From contig NZ_WLVL01000007.1 in assembly GCF_009707125.1 (NCBI RefSeq), forward strand, positions 62,001-126,000: a stretch of DNA of 64,000 nucleotides. Reading direction: 5' to 3'. Shown here in pieces: positions 22,251 through 31,361 of the stretch. How positions within the stretch are numbered: position 1 is the first letter of the stretch; each line of letters starts with the position of its first letter. The position numbers and the translations under genes were made by a program. The notes under the pieces are model-generated. The model had not been told where the DNA came from. It saw only the letters and a program-made list of their open reading frames with translations, and did no database searches. The stretch comes from Arsenicicoccus cauae. GTDB taxonomy: Bacteria > Actinomycetota > Actinomycetes > Actinomycetales > Dermatophilaceae.

Positions 22251-23363
22251 TCAGCGGCGGCCGAACAGTTTCTTGAGGAAGCCCTTCTCGGGCACCGGCT
22301 CGGGAGCGGGGATGGGCTCGGGCTGGGCGATGGGCTCCGCCCGCGGCAGGGGCTGCGGCTCGGGCGTGGGCTCCGGTGAAGGGGTCGCCTCGGGTGCGGG
22401 TGCAGGCTCCGGCGAAAGGGCTGGCTCGGGCCCGGGCGTGGGTGCAGGCTCCTCGTCCGGCAGGGGATGCGGGGTGGGGGTCGGCTCGGGGGTCGAGGGC
22501 AGCTGGCCGGGGATGCGCTCCGGCTGGACCGGGGGCTCAGGGGCGATCTCGGGCTCCGGCAGCACGGGCTCGGGGACGACCGGCTCGGGGGTGACCTCGG
22601 GCTCCGACGCTATGGGCTCGACTGGCGTGGGCGCGGGCTCCGGCTCCGGCGACGGGGCGGGGGCGGACGCGGCGGCAGGCTCCGGGGCCGTCGGGTAGGC
22701 GAGTTCGTCCTCGGAGGGCTCGTCTACGCGGAGGCCCGGCTCACCGAAGTCGCCCGGCTGGTGCTCAGGCGTAGCGGCGGGCTGGGGCGTGGTCGGCTGG
22801 GCGACGACCTCGTCCTCGGAGGGCTCGTCCACGCGGAGGCCCGGCTCACCGAAGTCGCCAGCCGTCGGCTCGGCCACCTCGACGACCGGATCGGGCTGGA
22901 CCGGCTCGGGCGTGACGGAGGCGGGCTCTATCGCAGCCGTCGCCGTGGGTGCGGGCTCGGGTGCGGGCTCGTCGCCATACGACAGGCCGACGAATCGCTT
23001 GGTGCTCTCGGCGAAGACGTGAACCCCGTCCTGCGCGGCGAGGTGCTCGACGATCCCGCGGGCCTCGTCGGCGTGCTCGCCGCTCGCGTCCGCAGCGCCC
23101 GACATGTCGATGACGGTGGTCGCGTTGATCACGGGCCGGCGGCGGGCGCCCTCGGGGAGGTAGTCGGCGTACATCTCGCCGACGCGGTCCGCGTCCTCGA
23201 ACCAGTAGGTGTAGGCGTAGCCATCACGCGTCCACGTCAGCTTGAGGGCGGTCTGCTCGGTGGACCCGCCGGGGACGGCCTCGTCGAGCAGGGCCACGAG
23301 GCGGTCCTTGTCGAGACCTGCGGCTTCGGTGGCAAAGATCATGTGCGGGTATGCGCTGGCCAT
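22251..23363 (-). CDS. Pro/Glu-rich repeat protein with conserved N-terminal domain
   Basis: 370 residues from ATG 23361-23363 (GGGAG upstream). The first 130 residues are a compact domain (AYPHMIFATEAAGLDKDRLV, ALKLTWTRDGYAYTYWFEDA, RRPVINATTVIDMSG) I do not recognise. The rest is low complexity, with runs of P-E-P and two copies of GDFGEPGLRVDEPSEDE, ending in a basic KGFLKKLFGRR. No signal peptide or membrane helix. It is divergent from the phosphate-binding protein, and its promoter side faces the PHO-box-like repeats. A cytoplasmic or envelope-tethering scaffold is possible but unproven. Confidence 0.75.
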   Translation of the reverse strand: MASAYPHMIFATEAAGLDKDRLVALLDEAVPGGSTEQTALKLTWTRDGYAYTYWFEDADRVGEMYADYLPEGARRRPVINATTVIDMSGAADASGEHADEARGIVEHLAAQDGVHVFAESTKRFVGLSYGDEPAPEPAPTATAAIEPASVTPEPVQPDPVVEVAEPTAGDFGEPGLRVDEPSEDEVVAQPTTPQPAATPEHQPGDFGEPGLRVDEPSEDELAYPTAPEPAAASAPAPSPEPEPAPTPVEPIASEPEVTPEPVVPEPVLPEPEIAPEPPVQPERIPGQLPSTPEPTPTPHPLPDEEPAPTPGPEPALSPEPAPAPEATPSPEPTPEPQPLPRAEPIAQPEPIPAPEPVPEKGFLKKLFGRR

Positions 23364-23444
23364 GGGTCCAGTCTCCCCGATCGCGCTCGGGAGCGTGACA
23401 CGGGTGGTGCCAGAGACCTGAGGCGGCCCCACGTGAGGGGATCC

Positions 23445-23488
23445 GTTCACGTCGTGCGCCACCGTCGTTCATCCGCCATTCGGGTGAA
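23445..23488 (+). promoter_or_regulatory. PHO-box-like direct repeats upstream of pstS
   Basis: GTTCACGTCGT (23445-23455) and GTTCATCCGCC (23467-23477) are spaced by exactly two 11-bp periods, with a weaker ATTCGGGTGAA at 23478. Actinobacterial PhoP boxes are 11-bp direct repeats starting G(G/T)TCAC/T. The position, 73-116 bases before the pstS start, suits PhoRP control under low phosphate. Confidence 0.55.
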
Positions 23489-23560
23489 CGACGTCCGACC
23501 TGCCTACCGTCCAGGCAGCGCCCCCGCGCCGGTCGACCCCCACGCACCCGAGGAGCCGCG

Positions 23561-24697
23561 GTGCTCGCTTCACCCGACAATGGGATCCCCGTCCTGCGGA
23601 CCGACGACGCCCGTCGTCGCCGCCTCGTCGTGCCGATCCTGGTGGCCCTGGTCGTCGGCGCCCTCGTCGTGGCCCTCACGGCCGCCGGGCGTCAGGACCG
23701 GCTCGCCGGGAGCGGGTCGACGCTGGGGCAGCCGCTCATCGACCGATCGATCGAGGCCTATCGCTCGGCCGCGTCGGCCGACAACCCCGACCGCCCCGGA
23801 GCGACCGGCAACGACTGGGTGCTGGACGGCTCGGGGCTGGAGTACGAACCGGTCGGGTCGATGGGCGGGATCATGCGCCTCGCCGAGGACGACGTCGCCT
23901 TCGCCGTCTCGGACTACCCGCTGAGCAAGGCCGCCCTCGACGAGCGTCAGGTCGTCCAGTTCCCGCTCGCGGTGGGGGCGCTCGCGGTGGCGCACAACCT
24001 CGACCTGCCCCCGGGCGCGACGCTGCGGCTCGACCAGGCAACGCTCGCCGGGATCTACACGGGGGCGATCACCCGGTGGGACGACCCGGCGATCACGGCG
24101 CTCAACCCCGGCACGCGACTGCCGTCCACCACGATCACCGCGGTGCACCGCAGCGACGGGTCCGGGTCGACGGCCGCCCTGACGCGCTACCTGTCCGGTG
24201 CACCCGGCTGGACCGCGGGGCAGGGCGCGCTCGTCAGCTGGAAGGGCGGGGTGGCCGCCGAGCGGTCGAGCGGTCTCGTGCAGGCCGTGCGGCAGCGTCC
24301 GGGATCGATCGGGTATGTCGAACGCACGCAGGCCCAGCAGTCGGGGCTGCGACTCGCGCAGCTCGAGAATGCCGCGGGCGCCTTCGTGGGCCCGACGGAC
24401 GCCGCGATGCGGGTCTCGGTGGCGGGCCTCGACTACGCGGGGCGTGACGACTACGTCGGGCTCGCACCGACCTCCGCCGAGCGCGCGGCCTATCCGCTGA
24501 CCGTCCCGATCTATGCCCTCGTCGAGCGCCGACCGGTCCGAGAGACGGAGGCGCGCCAGGCCCTGGACTTCCTCCGCTTCGTGCTGGAGGACAGCGCCGA
24601 CCTGCACGAGCGTGCGGGCTACCTGCCCCTGCCCGGCGCAGCCGTGGGGCAGATCGAGACCTACTGGCGCGGCCACCTGCCGTACGCCCCTCGCTGA
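23561..24697 (+). CDS. pstS: PstS-like phosphate-binding protein, membrane-anchored, orphan
   Basis: 378 residues. A single N-terminal membrane helix (VVPILVALVVGALVVALTAA, about 23-42) replaces the usual lipoprotein signal, no lipobox Cys. Phosphate contacts are recognisable: GSGSTLGQPLID (about 50), VAFAVSDYPLS (about 110), and AVHRSDGSGSTAALTRYLSG (about 193-212). No pstCAB genes follow; the next gene is a Na/Pi cotransporter. It may feed that carrier or act as a sensor. GTG 23561 with GAGGAG upstream; PHO-box-like repeats precede it. Confidence 0.83.
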   Translation: MLASPDNGIPVLRTDDARRRRLVVPILVALVVGALVVALTAAGRQDRLAGSGSTLGQPLIDRSIEAYRSAASADNPDRPGATGNDWVLDGSGLEYEPVGSMGGIMRLAEDDVAFAVSDYPLSKAALDERQVVQFPLAVGALAVAHNLDLPPGATLRLDQATLAGIYTGAITRWDDPAITALNPGTRLPSTTITAVHRSDGSGSTAALTRYLSGAPGWTAGQGALVSWKGGVAAERSSGLVQAVRQRPGSIGYVERTQAQQSGLRLAQLENAAGAFVGPTDAAMRVSVAGLDYAGRDDYVGLAPTSAERAAYPLTVPIYALVERRPVRETEARQALDFLRFVLEDSADLHERAGYLPLPGAAVGQIETYWRGHLPYAPR

Positions 24698-24813
24698 CAG
24701 CGGCCCTCGCACCTCCGCCTCACGTCCGGCTCGCCCGAGCTCGCCCCACCTCCCAGCCCGCCCGTCACAGCCCACCCCGTCACAGCCCACCCGTCACAGT
24801 CAGGACAGCACGC

Positions 24814-26493
24814 ATGGACGTCGACATCTTCAAGGACATCCTGGTCCCCGTCATCGGCGGCCTCGGGATCTTCCTGCTCGGCCTGGAGTTCATGGACAAC
24901 GGCATACAGGCGCTGTCCGTCAACAAGATGCGCAAGTGGCTCGCCACGATGGCCGGCACCCCCGCCAAGGGCGTCGTCGCCGGCACGATCATCACGGGCA
25001 TCATCCAGTCGTCGACCGCGATGACGGTGATGACGGTCGGTCTGGTCAATGCCGGTGTGCTGTCGTTGCGCTCGGCGATCGGCGTGATCATGGGCGCCAA
25101 CATCGGCACCACGCTCGGTAACGGCCTCATCGCCCTGCCGCTGGGACCGATCGGGCTGCTGAGTGCCGGGATCTTCGCGTGCGTCTACTGCTTCTCCAAG
25201 GTCGACAAGGTGCGCAACATCGCGCTCGCGGCCATGGGATTCTCGTTGATCTTCTACGGCCTCAACCTCATGACCGGGGGCCTCAAGCCGCTGCGCAAGA
25301 TGCCCGCCGTGATGGACGTGCTGTCGTCCCTGGACTCGACCACGTTCATCGGCGTCGTGTCGTGCGCCCTGATCGCCGCCCTCATCACGGCGATGATCCA
25401 CTCGTCCTCCGCGACCATCGGCATCGTCATGGGTCTCGGCGCCTCGGGGGTCCTGGAGTGGCAGACCGCCATCGCGTTCGCGATCGGCGCCGACCTCGGC
25501 ACCACCATCACGTCCTGGATCGCCTCGCTCAACCTGTCCAAGAACGCCAAGCGAACGGCCTACGCCCACATCGCCTTCAACTTCATCGGGGTGTGCGTCG
25601 TGCTGGCCCTCTTCTTCCCTGCCATCCAGGTGCTGAAGTGGGCGATGGGCTTCTTCGGCGGCGACCCGGGGGCGGCGGTGGTCGTGGACGGGCAGGAGAC
25701 CTATCCGCTCGTCCCGGTGGCCGTGGGGATGTTCTCGATCTTCTTCAACATCTTCAACGTGCTCATCCTCTTCCCCTTCGTCAGCACCTTCGAGCGGGTC
25801 CTGTCGCGGATCGGGCACACCGACGCGGAGGACGCCGAGGACTACGCGGAGCCGAAGTACCTCGACCGCTCGCTGCTGGGTGACTTCCCGCGCGCGGTGG
25901 GGGCGGTGCGCGCCGAGTCCGGTCGGGTGCTCGAGGCAGGCGCGCTGTTCATCGCCATGGCCCGCGGCGAGAAGCAGGCGCCCAAGGACACCGCCGAGCA
26001 CTGGGAGGCGACCGACTCCCTGTCCCGCGAGATCCGGGCCTACTCGGCCGAGCTGTTCACGGACGACCTGGACCGGACCCAGATGGACCTGGTGGGCAGC
26101 CTGATCGAGGAGGTCGACTTCACGACCTCGCTCGCGGACAGCCTGCACCAGATCGCGCGCCGGGTGGAGCGGGACGACTTCAGCCCAGCGGGCAAGGCCT
26201 ACATCGCCGAGGGTCTCGAGCGCGTCGACGTCGCGCTGGACCACGTGATCGACCGGCCGGAGACGGCCGCCCGCGAGACCGCCCCGTCGTCCTTCGAGGA
26301 CCTGCGGTGGCGGGTCATCGACACCGCCAGCCTCCCCGCCGGCGAGAAGGGCGCCCTGCTGGCCCTCCTCGGCTCGATCGAGCGCGCCGAGGCCCTCGTC
26401 GCCCGCATCGCTGCGGAGCGCGCGTCGGTGGACCCGGGCGTCGCCGGCGGCGCGGTAGCCGAGCAGCCGTCAGGGTCCTCACCGTCGGCGTAG
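24814..26493 (+). CDS. Na/Pi cotransporter family protein with PhoU-like C-terminus
   Basis: 559 residues. The membrane half holds the two inverted QSS repeats of the Na+/Pi symporter family, TGIIQSSTAMTVMTVGLVNA (about 68-87) and ALITAMIHSSSATIGIVMGL (about 190-209), with GANIGTTLGNGLIALP and GADLGTTITSWIASL. From about residue 350 a soluble helical PhoU-like domain follows. This is the NptA/YjbB type, single protein for phosphate uptake or efflux. It lies 116 bases after pstS; the gap carries a short triple repeat of CCCGTCACAGCC (24764-24800). Pairing with a PstS protein is unusual. Confidence 0.88.
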   Translation: MDVDIFKDILVPVIGGLGIFLLGLEFMDNGIQALSVNKMRKWLATMAGTPAKGVVAGTIITGIIQSSTAMTVMTVGLVNAGVLSLRSAIGVIMGANIGTTLGNGLIALPLGPIGLLSAGIFACVYCFSKVDKVRNIALAAMGFSLIFYGLNLMTGGLKPLRKMPAVMDVLSSLDSTTFIGVVSCALIAALITAMIHSSSATIGIVMGLGASGVLEWQTAIAFAIGADLGTTITSWIASLNLSKNAKRTAYAHIAFNFIGVCVVLALFFPAIQVLKWAMGFFGGDPGAAVVVDGQETYPLVPVAVGMFSIFFNIFNVLILFPFVSTFERVLSRIGHTDAEDAEDYAEPKYLDRSLLGDFPRAVGAVRAESGRVLEAGALFIAMARGEKQAPKDTAEHWEATDSLSREIRAYSAELFTDDLDRTQMDLVGSLIEEVDFTTSLADSLHQIARRVERDDFSPAGKAYIAEGLERVDVALDHVIDRPETAARETAPSSFEDLRWRVIDTASLPAGEKGALLALLGSIERAEALVARIAAERASVDPGVAGGAVAEQPSGSSPSA

Positions 26494-26518
26494 CCGGCGC
26501 CGCTCTGAGCGGGCGCGG

Positions 26519-27258
26519 TCAGAGCGGGCTGGCGACGCGGGCGAGGCGCTGGAGGCCCTCGGCATACCGGCGCTCGACCAGCGTCAGCAGCTCGGGGTGG
26601 GTGCCGAGGGGGCGGGTCGTGAGGTCGGCGCCGGCGCGCGCGATCACGTCGGCGAAGTGGCCGGGGCCGATCAGGTATGACGCCGCGATGACCCTGCGGG
26701 GGCTGCCGTCACGGGCCGCGGCCACGGCGTCGGCGATGGTGGGGGCTGCCGCCGAGCCGTATCCCACGGTGACCGGCCCGGCCCACCGGCAGCGCACGGC
26801 GTCGAGCAGGGCGTCGACGTCGGCCTGGGCGCGCTCGCGGCTGGACCCTGCGGCGGCCACCACGAGGGCATCGCCAGGTCCACCACCGGCGCCCTCGGCC
26901 CGGCGCACGAGGATGTCGGCGAGGATCGGGTCGGGTCCGAGCGCCCCTGTCGCGCAAGCGCTCTCGCGACCGGCGACGGCCTGGGCGATGTCGACCTCGA
27001 CGTGATAGCCGAGCGACAGCAGGATCGGCACGACGACGACCCGCAGGCCCGCCCCGGTGAGGGCGGCGACGCTGTCGGCGACGTGAGGCTCCTGCACGTC
27101 GACGTAGGCCAGCTCGACCCGCAGGTCAGGCCGACGCCGCCGCAGCCGCTCGGCGATGCCGGTGACGGTGCGCTGACCCTCGGGGCTGCGGGTGCCGTGC
27201 GCGGTCAGCAGCAGCACCGGCTCCGGCTCGGCGAGGGTCGTGCGGGGCGCGACGAGAC

Positions 27259-27262
<4 letters not shown>
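26519..27262 (-). CDS. sirohydrochlorin chelatase (CbiX/SirB family)
   Basis: 247 residues, two-domain length of the SirB/CbiX-long type. The start LLLTAHGTRSPEGQRTVTGI carries the metal-chelating His (AHGT), a second His is in VPILLSLGYHVEVDI, and the C-terminal half repeats the fold (VVAAAGSSRERAQADVDALL, ASYLIGPGHFADVIARA). It inserts Fe2+ into sirohydrochlorin to make siroheme for NirB. ATG 27260-27262 overlaps the cobA stop by ATGA. Last gene of the nitrate-assimilation operon. Confidence 0.87.
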
Positions 27263-28235
<973 letters not shown>

Positions 28236-28239
<4 letters not shown>

Positions 28240-28673
28240 ACGGCCCCTCCCTCCACGGTCTGGCGGGCCCGCTCGGAGGAGGCCGCCGCCACCTCGGCCT
28301 GCTCCGCCGGCGCCACGCCCGCAGGCTCGGTCACGCACGGCCCGACCTGCACCCGTCCCGCGATGACCTGCACGGCCCACGAGCCCAGGCCCACGCTCGG
28401 CTCCGCGACGGCGCGACCGCTGCGGACGTCGAAGGCCTGCTTGTACATCGGAGAGAAGATCACGGGGACCTCCCGCTCCTCGACGGTCAGCGAGCCGACG
28501 AGGCCACGCGACATGACGTTGGCGTCGCAGTAGGGGTCGCGCTGCCCCACGGCGTGCACGGTGTCGTCGTGCAGCCGCACGATCGCCACCTGCCGGCCCT
28601 GCACCAGCGCCGGGACCGCCCGCTCGGGCTGCAGGTCACTGACGGCGCACACGTCGGTCCAGGTCACGCTCAT
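28236..28673 (-). CDS. nirD: nitrite reductase small subunit NirD
   Basis: 145 residues. Rieske-like fold: TDVCAVSDLQPERAVPALVQ, VAIVRLHDDTVHAVGQRDPY and SPMYKQAFDVRSGRAV. The Rieske cluster ligands (C-x-H and C-x-x-H) are replaced, as is normal in NirD, so it is a structural/electron-channel partner and not a cluster carrier. A 35-residue Ala/Glu-rich tail (VAPAEQAEVAAASSERARQT) extends past the family end. It overlaps nirB and cobA by four bases each. Confidence 0.92.
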
Positions 28674-31330
28674 CGCCGCACCTCCAGGGTGGTCCCACCG
28701 ATCAGCACGGGGGCTCCCGGCTGGTTGCTGCCCGGCTCGACGGGGTGGCCCTCCGAGGTGACGACCTCGATGTCACCGTCGCCGCGACGGGCGGCCTCGC
28801 GCTCCTCACGGGTCGCCGGACGACGCTGGCCGCGCTCGACGACATACACGAGGTCGCCGTCGGCCTGGTCGGGGGCGTTGACGAAGGACGTGAACCGGGC
28901 CAGCTTGACCGGGTCCTCGAGCACGTCGCGCCACTCGTCGGAGTAGGACTCGACGTGCCGCTCCATCGCCCGGTCCAGGTCCGCGCCGATGCCGAGGCTG
29001 TCCTCGAGGATCACCTCGCGCACGTGGTCCAGGCCGCCCTCGATCTCCTCGAGCCAGGGCGCGGTGCGCTGCAGGCGGTCGGCGGTGCGGATGTAGTACA
29101 TGAAGAACCGGTCGACCGTGCGGACCAGCGTCTCGGTGTCGAGGTCCTCGGCGAGCAGCACGGCGTGGCGCGGGGTGAAGCCGCCGTTGCCGCCGACGTA
29201 GACGTTCCAGCCGTTCTCGGTCGCGATGATCCCGACGTCCTTGCTGCGCGCCTCGGCGCACTCGCGGGCGCACCCGGAGACGCCGAGCTTGATCTTGTGC
29301 GGCGCCCGCAGCCCGCGGTAGCGCAGCTCCAGGTCGATCGCCAGCTTGACCGAGTCCTGCACGCCGAAGCGGCACCACGTGGAGCCGACGCAGGACTTCA
29401 CGGTGCGCAGCGACTTCCCGTAGGCGTGCCCCGACTCGAAGCCTGCGTCGATCAGCCGCCGCCAGATCGCCGGCAGCTGGTCCATGCGCGCCCCGAACAG
29501 GTCGATCCGCTGGCCGCCCGTGATCTTGGTGTAAAGCCCGAAGTCGCGGGCGATCTCGCCGATGACGATGAGCCCCTCGGGGGTGATCTCGCCGCCTGCG
29601 ATGCGGGGGACGACCGAGTAGGTGCCGTCCTTCTGCATGTTGGCGAGCACGTGGTCGTTGGTGTCCTGCAGGGCCGCCTGCTCGCCCTCGAGGATGTGCC
29701 CGGTCTCCAGGCTGGCCAGGATCGAGCCGACGACCGGCTTGCAGATCTCGCAGCCGCGGCCCTTGCCGTGCCGGGCGATGATCTCGCTGAAGCTCCGCTC
29801 GCCGGTGACGCGCACGGCGTTGAACAGGTCGGCGCGGGACAGCTCGAAGTGCTCGCACAGGGACCGGTTGATCTCGAGGCCGGCCTTCTCCTGCTCGGAG
29901 GTGACGATCTTCTTGACCAGCGGGAGGCAGGAGCCGCAGCTGGTGCCGGCCTTGGTGCACGCCTTGACCTCGGCGAGGTCGGTGCAGCCGTGCTCGGTGA
30001 TGGCCGAGCGGATCGTGCCCGCCGTGACGTTGTTGCAGGAGCAGACGCCCACGTCGTCCGGCAGCTCGGCCGTGGCGTGCGGGTCGGCCTGCAGGCCCTC
30101 CGGGACGAGGTATGACGAGGGGTCGGCGCCGAGCTGTCGTCCCACCATGGGCCGGAGCGAGGCGTAGGCGCTGGCGTCGCCGACCAGCATCCCGCCGAGG
30201 AGGGTGCGGGCGTCGTCGCTCATCACAAGCTTCTTGTAGACGCCGGCGACCGGGTCGGCATAGGTCACCTCGAGGGCACCGTCCGCGGTGGCGAAGGCAT
30301 CCCCGAAGCTCGCGACGTCGACGCCGAGCAGCTTGAGCTTGGTGGACGTGTCGGCGCCCGGGAAGGTCGCGGTGCCGCCCAGCAGCCGGTCGGCGACGAT
30401 CTCGGCCATGGTGTTGCCGGGCGCGACCAGGCCCCAGACGCGACCGTCGATGCACGCGACCTCCCCGATCGCGTAGACGGCGGGATCGCTGGTGACGCAG
30501 GCCTCGTCGACGACGACGCCGCCGCGCTCGCCGACCTCCAGACCGCAGGCGCGGCCCAGCTCGTCACGGGGACGCACACCCGTCGCGAACACCACAACGT
30601 CCGTGTCGATCCCACCGCCGTCCGCGAAGTCCATGCGGGCGACGACGCCGCGGCGGGCCTTGATCCGCTGCGTCGCCGTGCCGGTGCGCACCTCCACGCC
30701 GAGCGCCTCGATGAGCCGCCGCAGCGACTCGCCGCCACCCGCGTCCACCTGCAGCGGCATGAGCCGCGGCGCGAACTCCACGACGGTGGTGTCCACGTCG
30801 AGGGCGGTCAGCGCGCCCGCCGCCTCCAGGCCGAGCAGGCCACCGCCGATCACCGCACCGCGCAGGCGGCGGCGGTGCTGGGGGCGGGCGTCCTCGACAT
30901 ACTGCCGCAGGGCCGCCACGTCGTCGATGGTGCGGTAGACGAAGGTGCCGGTCACGTCCTTGCCCTCGACGGGCGGCACGGTCGCGAACGACCCGGTGGC
31001 GAGGACCAGCGCGTCGTAGGCGAGGGTCCGGCCGTCGCTGCAGGCCACGCGCCGCGCCTCACGGTCGATCCTCGTGACCGCGACGCCGCGCCGTAGCGTG
31101 ACCTGCTCGTCGCGCCACAGGGACTGGTCGCCGAGCGCGAGGTCGTCCGCGTCGCGGCCGCTGAAGTAGCTCGTCAGGGCCACCCGGTCGTAGGGGGCGC
31201 GGGGCTCCTCCGCGAGGAGGGTGACGCGCCAGGACGCGTCGGTGTCGCGGGCGCGCAGGGCCTCGACGAGTCGTTGGGCGACCATGCCGCCGCCCACGAC
31301 GACGAGGTGGCGCTGGGTGCTGCCGGTCAT
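28670..31330 (-). CDS. nirB: assimilatory nitrite reductase large subunit NirB
   Basis: 886 residues. FAD motif LVVVGGGMVAQRLVEAL at the start and NAD motif GAVIGGGLLGLEAAGAL near 165; a BFD-like [2Fe-2S] domain near 425-475 (VCSCNNVTAGTI, ACTKAGTSCGSCLPL), a second one (GRGCEICKPVVGS), then the sulfite/nitrite reductase ferredoxin-half domain and the siroheme-[4Fe-4S] site (CVGSTWCRFG ... LGVSGCARECAE) near 655-705. It reduces nitrite to ammonium with NAD(P)H. ATG 31328-31330 with AGGAGG. Inverted repeat GGTTGTTAC/GTAACAACC lies 41-96 bases upstream, inside the preceding gene. Confidence 0.95.
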   Translation of the reverse strand: MTGSTQRHLVVVGGGMVAQRLVEALRARDTDASWRVTLLAEEPRAPYDRVALTSYFSGRDADDLALGDQSLWRDEQVTLRRGVAVTRIDREARRVACSDGRTLAYDALVLATGSFATVPPVEGKDVTGTFVYRTIDDVAALRQYVEDARPQHRRRLRGAVIGGGLLGLEAAGALTALDVDTTVVEFAPRLMPLQVDAGGGESLRRLIEALGVEVRTGTATQRIKARRGVVARMDFADGGGIDTDVVVFATGVRPRDELGRACGLEVGERGGVVVDEACVTSDPAVYAIGEVACIDGRVWGLVAPGNTMAEIVADRLLGGTATFPGADTSTKLKLLGVDVASFGDAFATADGALEVTYADPVAGVYKKLVMSDDARTLLGGMLVGDASAYASLRPMVGRQLGADPSSYLVPEGLQADPHATAELPDDVGVCSCNNVTAGTIRSAITEHGCTDLAEVKACTKAGTSCGSCLPLVKKIVTSEQEKAGLEINRSLCEHFELSRADLFNAVRVTGERSFSEIIARHGKGRGCEICKPVVGSILASLETGHILEGEQAALQDTNDHVLANMQKDGTYSVVPRIAGGEITPEGLIVIGEIARDFGLYTKITGGQRIDLFGARMDQLPAIWRRLIDAGFESGHAYGKSLRTVKSCVGSTWCRFGVQDSVKLAIDLELRYRGLRAPHKIKLGVSGCARECAEARSKDVGIIATENGWNVYVGGNGGFTPRHAVLLAEDLDTETLVRTVDRFFMYYIRTADRLQRTAPWLEEIEGGLDHVREVILEDSLGIGADLDRAMERHVESYSDEWRDVLEDPVKLARFTSFVNAPDQADGDLVYVVERGQRRPATREEREAARRGDGDIEVVTSEGHPVEPGSNQPGAPVLIGGTTLEVRR

Positions 31331-31361
31331 CGGTCCTCCTGTGCTGGTGCGTTCCTCGACG

